NCBI RefSeq assembly: GCF_002799155.1
Contig: NZ_NERD01000002.1
Location: 3,472,001-3,536,000 of the forward strand
From: Stenotrophomonas maltophilia
GTDB lineage: Bacteria > Pseudomonadota > Gammaproteobacteria > Xanthomonadales > Xanthomonadaceae
DNA length: 64,000 nt
Reading direction: 5' to 3'
The notes under the pieces are model-generated. The model saw only the letters and a program-made list of their open reading frames with translations, was not told the DNA's origin and did no database searches. This document shows, piece by piece, positions 55,601-64,000 of the stretch; the first letter of the stretch is position 1, and each line of letters starts with the position of its first letter. The translations under genes and the position numbers were made by a program.

Positions 55601-55905
55601 GCGCCGGTGCCAACGCGCACGAAGCGATCCGCCGCGCCTGCCTGCTGCGCTTCCGCCCGATCATGATGACCACGGCCGCGGCCATGCTCGGCGCGCTGCC
55701 GCTGGCACTGGGCACCGGCATCGGTTCGGAACTGCGCCGCCCGCTGGGCATCGCCATCGTCGGCGGCCTGCTGCTGTCGCAGCTGGTGACCCTGTACACC
55801 ACACCCGTGATCTACCTGTACATGGAGCGCTTCTCCGAGTGGCTGGCGCGTCGCCGTGAGCAGCGCGCACTGCGCGACGGTTCGCTGCAGGAGCCGCAGG
55901 CATGA
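52672..55905 (+). CDS. smeJ: RND efflux inner membrane transporter (SmeJ-like, MdtB-type)
   Basis: 1077 residues with 12 predicted membrane helices and two large periplasmic loops. RND landmarks: FIRRPIATSLLMAGLLLLG, the proton-relay pair in TGFVVDDAIVMIENIV (TM4), GVTGRLFHEFAWVLSIAVVLS and IVKKNGIMMVDFAIEARRAG (TM10 Lys). It exports drugs by proton antiport, probably as a heteromultimer with the next gene product, as for MdtBC and MuxBC. A GTG start at 52672 is supported by AAGGA 8 nt upstream; no ATG lies before the first helix. Confidence 0.93.
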   Translation: MGFSTIFIRRPIATSLLMAGLLLLGILGYRKLPVSALPEIDAPSLVVTTQYPGANATTMASLVTTPLERQFGQISGLELMTSDSSAGLSTIILQFSMDRDIDIAAQDVQAAIRQATLPSSLPYQPVYNRVNPADAAIVTLKLTSDTRPLRDVNNYADSILAQRLSQVQGVGLVSIAGNVRPAVRIQVNPAQLSNMGLTLEQLRSALTQANVNAPKGSLNGKTQSYSIGTNDQLASAAEYRDTIISYKNGRPVRLSDVAEVIDGVENDQLAAWADGKPAVLLEVRRQPGANIVQTVERIRAILPQLQGVLPADVHLEIFNDRTETIRASVHEVQFTLILTIGLVVAVIFVFLRRLWATIIPSVAVPLSLAGTFAVMAFAGMSLDNLSLMALVVATGFVVDDAIVMIENIVRYIEQGKSGKEAAEIGARQIGFTVLSLTVSLVAVFLPLLLMPGVTGRLFHEFAWVLSIAVVLSMLISLTLTPMMCAYLLKPDALPEGEDAHERAAAAGKQNLWTRTVGLYEHSLDWVLGHQRLTLAVAGGALVLTVLLYVLIPKGLLPEQDTGLITGVVQADQNIAFPQMEQRTRQVAEALRQDPDVTGVSAFIGAGSMNPTLNQGQLSIVLKERGERDGLDEILPRLQKAVAGIPGVALYLKPVQDVTLDTRVAATEYQYSLSDVDSATVATQATRLTEALRKRPELADVDNNLSNQGRALELNIDRDKASVLGVPMQTIDDTLYDAFGQRQISTIFTELNQYRVVLEVAPEFRTSTALMEQLAVASNGAGALTGTNATSFGQVTSSNSSTATGIGAQNTGITVGAGNIIPLSALAEAKVSSAPLLVSHQQQLPAVTVSFNVAPGYSLSDAVRAIQETKDSLDMPTHLHAEFIGKAAEFTGSQTDVVWLLLASLVVIYIVLGVLYESYIHPITIISTLPPAGVGALLALMLCGLSLSVDGIVGIVLLIGIVKKNGIMMVDFAIEARRAGANAHEAIRRACLLRFRPIMMTTAAAMLGALPLALGTGIGSELRRPLGIAIVGGLLLSQLVTLYTTPVIYLYMERFSEWLARRREQRALRDGSLQEPQA

Positions 55906-55936
55906 ACCACTCCCCGGTGCCGTGGGGGGCCGCACG

Positions 55937-58900
55937 ATGAACCTGTCCGGCCCCTTCATCCGCCGTCCGATCGGCACCGCGCTGCTGGCCATCGGCCTGT
56001 TCATGGTCGGCCTGATCTGCTACCTGCGGCTGGGCGTGTCGGCGCTGCCGAACATCGAGATCCCGGTGATCTTCGTGCACGCCAGCCAATCGGGCGCGGA
56101 TGCGGCGACCATGGCCTCCACGGTCACTGCACCGCTGGAACGCCATCTCGGCCAGCTGCCGGGCATCGACCGCATGCGCTCGTCGAGCTCGGAAGGCAGC
56201 TCGCTGGTCTTCATGATCTTCCAGAGCGGCCACAACATCGATTCGGCGGCACTGGACGTACAGACCGCGATCAACTCGGCGCAGGCCGACCTGCCCACGG
56301 GCATGGGCTCGCCGATGTACCAGAAGGCGAACCCGAACGATGACCCGGTGATCGCCATCGCGCTGACCTCGCAGACGCAGTCGGCCGACGAACTGTACAA
56401 CGTCGCCGATTCGCTGCTGGCGCAGCGCATCCGCCAGATCAGCGGTGTTGCTTCGGTCGACATCGCCGGTGCGTCGACGCCAGCGGTACGCGTGGACGTG
56501 AACCTGCGCCTGATGAACGCGCTGGGCCTGACTGCCGATGACCTGCGCAACGCGGTGCGCGCGGCCAACGTGACCTCGCCCACCGGCTTCCTCAGCGATG
56601 GCAACACCACCACTGCGATCATCGCCAACGACTCGGTGGCGCGTGCGGCCGACTTCGCCGACCTGGTGGTGAAGACCCAGGGCGATGGCCGGGTGATCCG
56701 CCTGAAGGATATCGCCAATGTCTACGACGGCCAGCAGGATGCCTACCAGGCCGCGTGGTTTGACCACAAGCCGGCGGTGGTGATGTACGTGTTCACCCGT
56801 GCCGGCGCCAACATCGTCGAGACCGTTGACCGGGTCAAGGCGCAGATCCCGACCCTGCGCGACTACCTGCAGCCGGGCACCACGATGACGCCGTACTTCG
56901 ACCGCACGCCGACCATCCGCTCGTCGCTGCACGAAGTGCAGATCACCCTGCTGATCAGCCTGGCGATGGTGGTGCTGACCATGGCGCTGTTCCTGCGCCG
57001 GCTGGCACCGACGCTGATCGCCGCGGTGACCGTGCCACTGTCGCTGGCCGGTGCCGCGCTGGTGATGTACGTAATGGGCTTCACCCTGAACAACCTGAGC
57101 CTGCTGGCGCTGGTGATCGCGATCGGCTTCGTCGTGGACGATGCGATCGTGGTGATCGAGAACATCATGCGCCATCTCGACGAAGGCATGCCGCGCATGC
57201 AGGCGGCGTTGACCGGTGCCCGCGAGATCGGCTTCACCATTGTCTCGATCACCGCCTCGCTGGTGGCGGTGTTCATCCCGCTGCTGTTCGCCAGCGGCAT
57301 GATGGGCGCGTTCTTCCGCGAATTCACCGTCACCCTGGTTGCGGCCATCGTCGTCTCGATGATCGTTTCGCTGACGCTGACCCCGGCGCTGTGCAGCCGC
57401 TTCCTCAGCGCACACGACCACAAGGCAGCACCGTCGCGCTTCGGCCGCTGGCTGGATGCCGGCCACGAGCGCATGCTGCGCATCTACACCGTGTTCCTCG
57501 ACTTCTCGCTGCGCCACGCGTTGCTGCTGTCGCTCACCCCGCTGATCCTGATCGGCGTCACCATCTTCCTGTTCGGCGCGGTGAAGAAGGGCGCGTTCCC
57601 ACCGCAGGACACCGGCCTGATCTGGGGCCGCGCCAACTCCAGTGCCACCGTCTCCTTCGAGGACATGGTCGCCCGCCAACGCCGCATCACCGACATGCTG
57701 ATGGCCGACCCGGCGGTGAAGACCGTGGGTGTGCGCCTGGGCAGCGGCCGCCAGGGCTCCAGCGCACAGTTCAACATCGAGCTGAAATCGCGCAGCGACG
57801 GCCGCCGCGAAACCACAGCACACGCATTGGCGCGGCTCAGTGCCAAGGCCGACCGATACCCGGACCTGCAGCTGCGCCTGCGAGCGATCCAGGACCTGCC
57901 CAGCAACGATGGCGGCGGTTCCAGCCAGGGCGCGCAGTACCGCATATCCCTGCAGGGCAATGACCTGGCCGCACTGCAGGAATGGCTGCCCAAGCTGCAG
58001 GCGGAACTGAAGAAGAACCCGAAACTGCGCGACGTCGGTACCGACGTGGACAACGCCGGCCTGCGCCAGAACATCCAGATCGACCGCGCCAGGGCCGCGC
58101 GCCTGGGCATCACCGTGGGTGCCATCGATGGCGCGCTGTACGGTGCGTTCGGCCAGCGCCAGATCTCCACCATCTACTCGGACATCAACCAGTACAGCGT
58201 GGTGGTCAATGCGCTGCCCTCGCAGACCGCCACGCCGGCGGCGCTGGACGAGGTGCATGTGCGTGCAGGCAATGGCGACATGGTGCCGCTCACTGCGGTG
58301 GCCAAGCAGGTGCCGGGGCTGGCGCCTTCGCAGATCACCCATGAAAACCAGTACACGACGATGGACCTCAGCTACAACCTGGCACCGAACGTGAGCATGG
58401 GTGAGGCCAAGGCGATCATCGACGCGACCGTGGCCGGCATGCGCATGCCCGGCGACATCCGCCTGGCCGATGATGCGGGCTTCGGCTTCAACTCCGATCC
58501 CAGCGACATGCTGATCCTGGTGTTTGCCGCGATCCTGACCGTGTACCTGGTGCTGGGCATGCTCTACGAGAGCCTGATCCACCCGGTCACCATCCTGTCC
58601 ACGCTGCCGGCGGCGGGCGTCGGTGCACTGCTGGCGTTGTTCGGCACCAACACCGAGCTGTCGGTGATCTCGATGATCGCGCTGGTACTGCTGATCGGCA
58701 TCGTCAAGAAGAACGCGATCATGATGATCGACTTCGCGCTGGTCGCGCAGCGCGAGCATGGACTGGCACCGCGCGACGCCGCGCGAGAGGCCAGCATCGT
58801 ACGCTTCCGCCCGATCATGATGACCACCATGGTGGCGATCCTGGCAGCCGTACCGCTGGCGATCGGCCTGGGTGAAGGGTCCGAACTGCGCCGTCCGCTT

Positions 58901-59059
58901 GGCATCGCGATGATCGGCGGCCTGCTGTTCTCGCAGAGCCTGACCCTGCTCAGCACGCCGGCGCTGTATGTGATCTTCTCGTGCCTGGCCGAGCGTTGGC
59001 GCGCGCGTCGCGCACGCAAGCGCGAAGCGAAGCTGCTCAAGCGCGCGCAGCGGGCCTGA
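55937..59059 (+). CDS. smeK: RND efflux inner membrane transporter (SmeK-like, MdtC-type)
   Basis: 1040 residues, a second RND pump homologous to the preceding one: FIRRPIGTALLAIGLFMVGL, IGFVVDDAIVVIENIMRHLD (relay Asp pair), IVKKNAIMMIDFALVAQREH. Two RND genes behind one adaptor is the MdtBC/MuxBC/SmeJK arrangement, in which the two subunits assemble together. No TolC-type gene follows, so a channel encoded elsewhere must be used. A run of G residues serves as the ribosome site before ATG 55937. A basic tail follows the last helix (RWRARRARKREAKLL). Confidence 0.93.
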   Translation: MNLSGPFIRRPIGTALLAIGLFMVGLICYLRLGVSALPNIEIPVIFVHASQSGADAATMASTVTAPLERHLGQLPGIDRMRSSSSEGSSLVFMIFQSGHNIDSAALDVQTAINSAQADLPTGMGSPMYQKANPNDDPVIAIALTSQTQSADELYNVADSLLAQRIRQISGVASVDIAGASTPAVRVDVNLRLMNALGLTADDLRNAVRAANVTSPTGFLSDGNTTTAIIANDSVARAADFADLVVKTQGDGRVIRLKDIANVYDGQQDAYQAAWFDHKPAVVMYVFTRAGANIVETVDRVKAQIPTLRDYLQPGTTMTPYFDRTPTIRSSLHEVQITLLISLAMVVLTMALFLRRLAPTLIAAVTVPLSLAGAALVMYVMGFTLNNLSLLALVIAIGFVVDDAIVVIENIMRHLDEGMPRMQAALTGAREIGFTIVSITASLVAVFIPLLFASGMMGAFFREFTVTLVAAIVVSMIVSLTLTPALCSRFLSAHDHKAAPSRFGRWLDAGHERMLRIYTVFLDFSLRHALLLSLTPLILIGVTIFLFGAVKKGAFPPQDTGLIWGRANSSATVSFEDMVARQRRITDMLMADPAVKTVGVRLGSGRQGSSAQFNIELKSRSDGRRETTAHALARLSAKADRYPDLQLRLRAIQDLPSNDGGGSSQGAQYRISLQGNDLAALQEWLPKLQAELKKNPKLRDVGTDVDNAGLRQNIQIDRARAARLGITVGAIDGALYGAFGQRQISTIYSDINQYSVVVNALPSQTATPAALDEVHVRAGNGDMVPLTAVAKQVPGLAPSQITHENQYTTMDLSYNLAPNVSMGEAKAIIDATVAGMRMPGDIRLADDAGFGFNSDPSDMLILVFAAILTVYLVLGMLYESLIHPVTILSTLPAAGVGALLALFGTNTELSVISMIALVLLIGIVKKNAIMMIDFALVAQREHGLAPRDAAREASIVRFRPIMMTTMVAILAAVPLAIGLGEGSELRRPLGIAMIGGLLFSQSLTLLSTPALYVIFSCLAERWRARRARKREAKLLKRAQRA

Positions 59060-59066
59060 TCGGATC

Positions 59067-59128
59067 GCCGGCCAGCGGCCGGCGCTACCGTGGGTGCGGA
59101 TGGTGGGTGCGGACCGTTGGTCCGCACG
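59067..59128. repeat. two REP-like hairpins after smeK
   Basis: CGCCGGCC/GGCCGGCG ending in CTAC (59067-59089) and GTGCGGACC/GGTCCGCAC (59108-59128). The second unit recurs after the TonB-dependent receptor gene at 61412. Confidence 0.75.
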
Positions 59129-59137
59129 CCTCCGGGT

Positions 59138-59175
59138 TTGACGCGCCGTAACGAAAAGAGAACAATTCTCATCCA
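59138..59175 (+). promoter_or_regulatory. receptor promoter with Fur-box-like overlap
   Basis: TTGACG (59138-59143), a 17-nt spacer and AACAAT (59161-59166) form a reasonable sigma-70 promoter. AGAACAATTCTCATCC across the -10 resembles a Fur box half-site run, as expected for an iron-repressed receptor. By eye only. Confidence 0.45.
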
Positions 59176-59301
59176 GCCATGGTCCTGCGCCCCATCGCGG
59201 CGCCCCGCTGCCATCTCCGGCCAGCCTGCGTGATCCCAGCCACTCCCCTTCCCCCACCCGTGGGCGGATGGCCTGTGGCCGTCCGTCGAGGATCACCATC
59301 G

Positions 59302-61359
59302 ATGCTGACGTTCCGTTCTCCCCGCCTGGCCCTGCTGGCCGTAGCCTTGTCCGCCGCCTGCGCCGCCCACGCCGAAGCGCCAGCCGGCAGCCGTAGTGCC
59401 ACCGATCTGGATGCGGTGAAAGTCACCGCCGAGCGCACCCATACCGAAGCCGGCGCACTGGGCGACCGTGCGCTGCGCGATACCCCGTTCGCGATCACCG
59501 CGGTTGGCCGCGAGCAGATCGAGCAGCGCCAGGTGGTCTCGCTGGGTGAAGCCTTCCTGCTCGACCCCTCGGTCAGCACCCAGGTCAGCGCCTATGCCAG
59601 TGGCTGGAGCTCGCCGATCCGCAACCGCGGTCTGGAGCTGAACTACGACAGCTACCGGGTCAATGGCCTGCAGGTCTCGTCCTGGGGCACCGAATGGCCG
59701 CTGGAAGTCATGGAACAGGTCGATCTGCTGAAAGGCCCGGGCGGATTCCTGTATGGCTTCGGCACCCCCGGCGGCATCGTCAACTACATCACCAGGAAGC
59801 CGACCGACACGCCCACCCTCTCCGCCCAGCTGGGCTGGCGCGAACAGGGCGTCGTCAGCGGCGGCATCGACGTTGGCGGCCGCTTCGGCAACGAGCAGAT
59901 GTTCGGCTACCGCTTCAACGCCTTCCAGGAAAAGGGCGAGACCTTCAACGGCGGGCATGTCGATCGCAAGGTGGGCGCGCTGTCGCTGGACGCGCGCCTG
60001 AGTGATGCACTCACCTGGACCTTCGACGGTGTGTTCCAGTCGCGCGACCTGCGCGAGGAATCGCCGCAGTACTACTTCCGTGGCCTGACCTCGTTGCCGC
60101 GGCCGATCGCCGGAGATACCGACAACAGCGTACCCGGCACCTACTACGACACCCGATCCAGCCTGCTGTCGACCGGCTTGAACTGGCAGATCAACAGTGA
60201 CTGGAAGGCCAGCCTGAGTTATGGCGTCACCACCTCATGGAATGACGTCAACAAGATTTTCGCCTACATCGACGATCTCAACGGCGACTACGACGTCAAT
60301 GTCTATGAACTGGGTGGCAAGAGCGAGTGGAAGCTGGCCCAGGCCATGCTGCAGGGCAGTTTCCGCACCGGTCCGCTGCGGCATCAGGTGGTGGCGGGCA
60401 TCAGCCACCAGACCGGGCTGGGCTGGGACCGTCCCTACGAGTGGAACCTGATCGGCCGCGCCAACCTGTACCAGCGCCATGCCATCCGCCACGACGCCGT
60501 CGGTTCGCGGGTGATGACCCGCGGTGACGAGACGGTGCAGCAGGCGGTGTTCGCAAGCGATACGGTGAACCTCGGCAGCGGCTGGTCGGTGCTGGCGGGC
60601 TGGCGCTACAACGACTTCGAAACCAAGGGGCGATACCACACCTACCCGGTCACCCCGACCTACGCCGTGATGTTCAAGCCCAGCGAAGCGGTCACCCTGT
60701 ATGCCAGCTACATCGAATCGCTGGAAGCAGGCAGCCGCGTAGGCAACAGCTACATCAACGCCGGCGACGTGCTCGATCCCACCATCAGCAAGCAGTACGA
60801 GATCGGTGCGAAGGTCGAGGCGGCACGCTGGAATGCGAACGTGGCCGCGTTCCGGCTGGAACGTGGTGCCAACATCGATGCGCTCACGCCGGCCGGCAAG
60901 CGCCTGGTGCAGGACGGCATCACACTGTACGAAGGCATCGAAGCCAGTGCTGACCTGCACCTCAACGATGCACTGACGGTCGGCGGCGGCGTCACCTGGC
61001 TGGATCCGGCCTACGACAAGCTGTCCCCGGGCAGCGCCGCGCAGGAAGGCAACCGTACCGCCGGTGCTGCGCGCTGGAGCGGTGTCGTGCACGCCACCTA
61101 CCAGCTGCCGTGGATGGACGGCCTGGAAACGTATGCCGCAGTGCGCTACTACGGCGACGTCTGGTACGACGCCGACAACACCCTGAAGCTGCCCGACTAC
61201 ACGCTGGTCAATGCAGGCGTCGGCTATCGCCTGCTGGCGTCCGGTCACCCGCTGACCCTGCGTGCCGGCGTCGAGAACCTGGCCAACCGGAAGTACTGGT
61301 CCAACGCCGGTGCCGGGCTGCCGCGCACGTTCGCGCTGAGCGTGCGCTGGGAAATGTAA
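59302..61359 (+). CDS. TonB-dependent siderophore receptor
   Basis: 685 residues. Signal peptide RLALLAVALSAACAAHAEA, a TonB-box-like LDAVKVTAER and the plug domain (DTPFAITAVGREQIEQRQVV, NRGLELNYDSYRVNGLQ, LLKGPGGFLYGFGTPGGIVN) lead to the 22-strand barrel, ending NRKYWSNAGAGLPRTFALSV. No N-terminal signalling domain, so it is not of the FecA/FpvA transducing type. Fur-like promoter upstream; no siderophore synthesis genes are adjacent, so it may take up a foreign siderophore. Start at the ATG with GAGGA 10 nt before. Confidence 0.9.
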   Translation: MLTFRSPRLALLAVALSAACAAHAEAPAGSRSATDLDAVKVTAERTHTEAGALGDRALRDTPFAITAVGREQIEQRQVVSLGEAFLLDPSVSTQVSAYASGWSSPIRNRGLELNYDSYRVNGLQVSSWGTEWPLEVMEQVDLLKGPGGFLYGFGTPGGIVNYITRKPTDTPTLSAQLGWREQGVVSGGIDVGGRFGNEQMFGYRFNAFQEKGETFNGGHVDRKVGALSLDARLSDALTWTFDGVFQSRDLREESPQYYFRGLTSLPRPIAGDTDNSVPGTYYDTRSSLLSTGLNWQINSDWKASLSYGVTTSWNDVNKIFAYIDDLNGDYDVNVYELGGKSEWKLAQAMLQGSFRTGPLRHQVVAGISHQTGLGWDRPYEWNLIGRANLYQRHAIRHDAVGSRVMTRGDETVQQAVFASDTVNLGSGWSVLAGWRYNDFETKGRYHTYPVTPTYAVMFKPSEAVTLYASYIESLEAGSRVGNSYINAGDVLDPTISKQYEIGAKVEAARWNANVAAFRLERGANIDALTPAGKRLVQDGITLYEGIEASADLHLNDALTVGGGVTWLDPAYDKLSPGSAAQEGNRTAGAARWSGVVHATYQLPWMDGLETYAAVRYYGDVWYDADNTLKLPDYTLVNAGVGYRLLASGHPLTLRAGVENLANRKYWSNAGAGLPRTFALSVRWEM

Positions 61360-61380
61360 GGCACCGGTCCCCGCCGTCCA

Positions 61381-61432
61381 TGCGGACCACGGGCCCGCAC
61401 ATGGACGGTGGGTGCGGACCGTGGGTCCGCAC
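61381..61432. repeat. REP-like hairpins after the receptor gene
   Basis: An imperfect TGCGGACC/GGCCCGCA unit (61381-61400), then a near-perfect GTGCGGACC/GGTCCGCAC unit (61412-61432), the same sequence class as after smeK. Confidence 0.7.
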
Positions 61433-61488
61433 TCCATATTTCACCCCACACCCGCAATAATGGTGGAAGACCCTTCCACCGAGCCTGC

Positions 61489-63666
61489 ATGTCCGCCCGA
61501 CAATCCCGCCTCAGCCGCCTGTGGGCCCACGAGAAGGCCAGTTACGGCCTGCGGGTGTTCATCGCCCTGGCCGCGGCGCTGGCGGTGTGCTGGCAGCTGG
61601 ACGCGCTTACGGCCCTGCCCGGCGTGTTCCTTGGCATCATCGCCAGCGCCATCGCCGAAACCGACGACAACTGGTGGGGTCGTACCAAGGCCGTAGTGCT
61701 GTCGCTGCTGTGCTTCTGCATTGCCGCAGCCTCGGTGATCTGGCTGTTCCCGTGGCCGTGGATCTTCATTGGCGCGCTGGCACTGTCCACCTTCGGCCTG
61801 ACCCTGCTCGGCGCGCTCGGCGAGCGCTATGCGTCCATAGCCCAGGCCACGGTGACGCTGGCGATCTACACCATGATCGGCCTGGAACAGCATGGTGCCA
61901 GCGACCTGCACAGCGCGCTGGAAGCCGTCAGCCACCTGCTGGCCGGCGCGGTCTGGTATGGCCTGCTGTCGATCCTGTGGACCGCGCTGTTCGCCAATCG
62001 GCCGGTGCGTGAGCGCATAGCGCGGTTGTACCAGGAGCTGGGCCGCTACCTGCAGCTGAAGGCCGCGCTGTTCGAGCCGGTGCGCGAAGCCGACCTGCAA
62101 CGCCGCCAGCTGGATCTTGCCGAACAGAACCGCCGCGTGGTCGGCGCCCTGAACGAGGCCAAGACCGCGATCCTGGCCCGCTTCGGCCGCTCCGGCCGGC
62201 CCGGCGTGAATTCCGGCCTTTACCTGCGCCTGTATTACATGGCGCAGGATTTCCACGAGCGTGCCAGTTCCTCGCATTACCCGTACGGCGCGCTGGTGGA
62301 TGCGTTCTTCCACAGCGACGTGCTGTACCGCTGCCAGCGCCTGCTCGACCTGCAGGGCCAGGCCTGTGCCCGCCTGGGCGAAGCGATCCGCCTGCGCCGT
62401 CCGTTCGTATACGGTGAGAGCAACCAGCAGGCCGGGCGCGACCTGGCCGATGCGCTGGCCTACCTGCGCGGCCAGCAGCGCCCGCAATGGCAGCGCCTGC
62501 TGGGCTCGCTGGACCTGCTGGTGCACAACCTGCGCAGCATCGAACGGCGCCTGCTGGATGCCGAGCGTTCTGAAGCCAGCCTGGACAACGTCGATACCCG
62601 CCTGCGTGACAGCAATCCGCATACCCTGCGCGAGATGGGCGTGCGCATCCGCCAGCAGCTCACGCCCGGCTCGGTGCTGTTCCGTCATGGCCTGCGCATG
62701 GCGCTTGCGCTGATCGCCGGCTTTGCAGCGATCCGCCTGTTCAATGCGCAGAATGGTTCGTGGGTACTGCTGACCATCGTGTTCGTGTGCCGGCCCAACT
62801 TCGGCGCCACCCGCCAGCGGCTTGCGCAACGCATCGTCGGCACCCTTGCCGGCCTGGTGCTGACCTGGGCGTTGCTGCAGCTGTTCCCGCAGCTGCACGT
62901 GCAGCTGCTGATCGCCCTTTTGTCGGCGCTGCTGTTCTTCTTCACCCGCACCGACCGCTACCTGGTGGCCTCGGCGGCGATCACCGTGATGGCCCTGACC
63001 TGCTTCAACCTGATCGGCGATGGCTTCGTGCTGATCGTGCCGCGCATGGTCGACACCGTGCTGGGCTGCGCGATCGCAGCAGCGGCCGCGTTCCTGATCC
63101 TGCCCGACTGGCAGGGCCGCCAGCTGCATCTTGTACTGGCACGCGTGCTGGACACTGCGGCCCGCTACCTGGATTCGGTGCTGGGCCAGTACCGCAGTGG
63201 CATGCGCGACGACCTGGCCTACCGCATCGCACGGCGCGACATGCACAACGCCGACGCTGCACTGTCCACCGCGTTGTCGAACATGCTGCGCGAACCCGGC
63301 CATGTGCGCCGCAACCTGGATGCCGGTTTTCACTTTCTGGCGCTGTCCAACACGTTGCTCGGCCACCTGTCGGCACTGGGTGCGCATCGTGACCAGGTGG
63401 ACAGCTACGCCGGCGATCCGCTGGCATTGGCCGCCGGTGAGCGCGTGCGCAAGGCGCTGCAGCAGCTGGCCTCGGCCCTGACCGCACGACAACCGGTCGC
63501 GGAGGATGACAACGACGCCGACCGCGCCGTGGCCGCCGAGCTGGAGCAGATCGACGAGGCGATGCCGCCGAAACTGCAACTGATCCGTACGCAGATGGCG
63601 CTGGTACTGCGCCTGCTGCCGAAGGTTCGGGCGGCGGCCAATGGAGCGGTGACCGGCCTGACCTGA
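61489..63666 (+). CDS. FUSC/YccS-family inner membrane protein
   Basis: 725 residues. Two blocks of membrane helices (about 20-160 and 395-520) enclose and are followed by cytoplasmic regions. The first block has GLRVFIALAAALAVCWQLDAL, then GIIASAIAETDDNWWGRTKA; the second has FRHGLRMALALIAGFAAIRL, then NGSWVLLTIVFVCRPNFGAT, a strong FUSC signature. This is the YccS/YhfK type related to aromatic-acid exporters and aluminium-activated channels; the substrate is unknown. The ATG at 61489 is preferred because it precedes the first helix at the usual distance. Confidence 0.88.
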   Translation: MSARQSRLSRLWAHEKASYGLRVFIALAAALAVCWQLDALTALPGVFLGIIASAIAETDDNWWGRTKAVVLSLLCFCIAAASVIWLFPWPWIFIGALALSTFGLTLLGALGERYASIAQATVTLAIYTMIGLEQHGASDLHSALEAVSHLLAGAVWYGLLSILWTALFANRPVRERIARLYQELGRYLQLKAALFEPVREADLQRRQLDLAEQNRRVVGALNEAKTAILARFGRSGRPGVNSGLYLRLYYMAQDFHERASSSHYPYGALVDAFFHSDVLYRCQRLLDLQGQACARLGEAIRLRRPFVYGESNQQAGRDLADALAYLRGQQRPQWQRLLGSLDLLVHNLRSIERRLLDAERSEASLDNVDTRLRDSNPHTLREMGVRIRQQLTPGSVLFRHGLRMALALIAGFAAIRLFNAQNGSWVLLTIVFVCRPNFGATRQRLAQRIVGTLAGLVLTWALLQLFPQLHVQLLIALLSALLFFFTRTDRYLVASAAITVMALTCFNLIGDGFVLIVPRMVDTVLGCAIAAAAAFLILPDWQGRQLHLVLARVLDTAARYLDSVLGQYRSGMRDDLAYRIARRDMHNADAALSTALSNMLREPGHVRRNLDAGFHFLALSNTLLGHLSALGAHRDQVDSYAGDPLALAAGERVRKALQQLASALTARQPVAEDDNDADRAVAAELEQIDEAMPPKLQLIRTQMALVLRLLPKVRAAANGAVTGLT

Positions 63667-63786
63667 CATCGGTGGCGCCGGCATGGTCCGGTGCTGCCGG
63701 CGGCGCAACATCATGTTGCATCCAGTGATGCACCCCGATCACGTCCGCGCGCGGATACTGGGTTATCCCCTGCTCCGGATTCCCCC

Positions 63787-64000
63787 ATGAAGATCGAACT
63801 TGCCAACCGCACCGCGCTGGTCACCGCTTCCACCGCCGGCATCGGCCTGGCCATTGCCCAGGGCTTGGCCACTGCCGGGGCGCGGGTCATCCTCAATGGA
63901 CGCAGCACCGACAGCGTCGAGCGTGCGCGCCAGCATCTGCTGGGCGCCGTACCCGGGGCCGACGTGCTCGGTGTCGCCGCCGATCTTTCTGATGCAGCCG
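63787..64000 (+). CDS. SDR-family oxidoreductase, N-terminal fragment
   Basis: The first 71 residues before the window ends: a Rossmann start NRTALVTASTAGIGLAIAQG (TASTAGIG in place of the commoner TGGxxGIG), GARVILNGRSTDSVERAR with an Arg suited to NADP, and VLGVAADLSDA (the adenine-pocket Asp). Short-chain dehydrogenase/reductase of unknown substrate; the catalytic YxxxK lies outside. Preceded by 120 nt without other features. Confidence 0.88.
   Translation, partial: MKIELANRTALVTASTAGIGLAIAQGLATAGARVILNGRSTDSVERARQHLLGAVPGADVLGVAADLSDAA

Noticed and set aside
55661-59299. A 1212-codon open frame antisense to the smeK-like gene
   Set aside because: High GC content leaves stop-poor shadow frames; its translation is rich in His, Gln and Arg with no domain, while the plus strand encodes a clear RND pump.

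Overview
The window comes from a high-GC (about 66-68%) gamma-proteobacterium of the Xanthomonadaceae and most likely belongs to the Stenotrophomonas maltophilia complex. Three things support this. The gene orders (aroQ-accB-accC, prmA-DUF3426-fis, trxA-rho divergent from rhlB, ftsE-ftsX) and protein sequences look xanthomonad. Many intergenic gaps carry the GTAG-headed palindromic REP elements typical of S. maltophilia. A smeIJK-type efflux operon with two RND pumps is also present. This is chromosomal housekeeping DNA: I see no tRNA, rRNA, insertion sequence, integrase or CRISPR array, and the only phage-like item is one isolated KilA-N gene. All identifications rest on reading motifs by eye, with no database search.

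Layout. 0-7 kb: edge of a LysR gene, GIY-YIG nuclease-like protein, PhoA-type lipoprotein phosphatase, a D,D-carboxypeptidase without a signal peptide, a quinone reductase/TetR operon with a clear operator palindrome, a PEP-mutase-like enzyme and a Tat-exported DOPA-dioxygenase-like protein. 7-14 kb: aroQ, accB-accC, two small membrane-anchored proteins, prmA, a DUF3426 protein and fis. 14-20 kb: a six-gene, tightly overlapping minus-strand operon of membrane-lipid enzymes whose order and fusions recall the uncharacterised E. coli ynbABCD operon, with an added acyltransferase. 20-24 kb: purH, purD and rpoH, the last with a CIRCE-like palindrome in its leader. 24-28 kb: a BlaI repressor, a BlaR1-like M56 peptidase carrying ankyrin repeats, and a class C beta-lactamase-like hydrolase. 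28-37 kb: ung with a double-receiver regulator, ftsEX, a methyltransferase, rhlB, trxA and a rho gene with a long disordered N-terminus.

37-48 kb: a membrane diguanylate cyclase, a TonB-like exported protein, aceK, the KilA-N gene, a four-gene Ras-like GTPase/roadblock operon, and the large monomeric NADP isocitrate dehydrogenase. 48-64 kb: a small lipoprotein, a LysM protein, queF, a 546-nt gap holding two inverted copies of a foldable repeat, an M20 amidohydrolase, smeI-smeJ-smeK, a TonB-dependent siderophore receptor with a Fur-like promoter, a FUSC/YccS membrane protein, and the start of an SDR oxidoreductase.

The strongest candidates for poorly described biology are the ynb-like lipid operon, the GTPase/roadblock module, the BlaI/M56-ankyrin/serine hydrolase locus, the CIRCE-like element on rpoH, and the covarying repeat pair at 49.4-49.8 kb.
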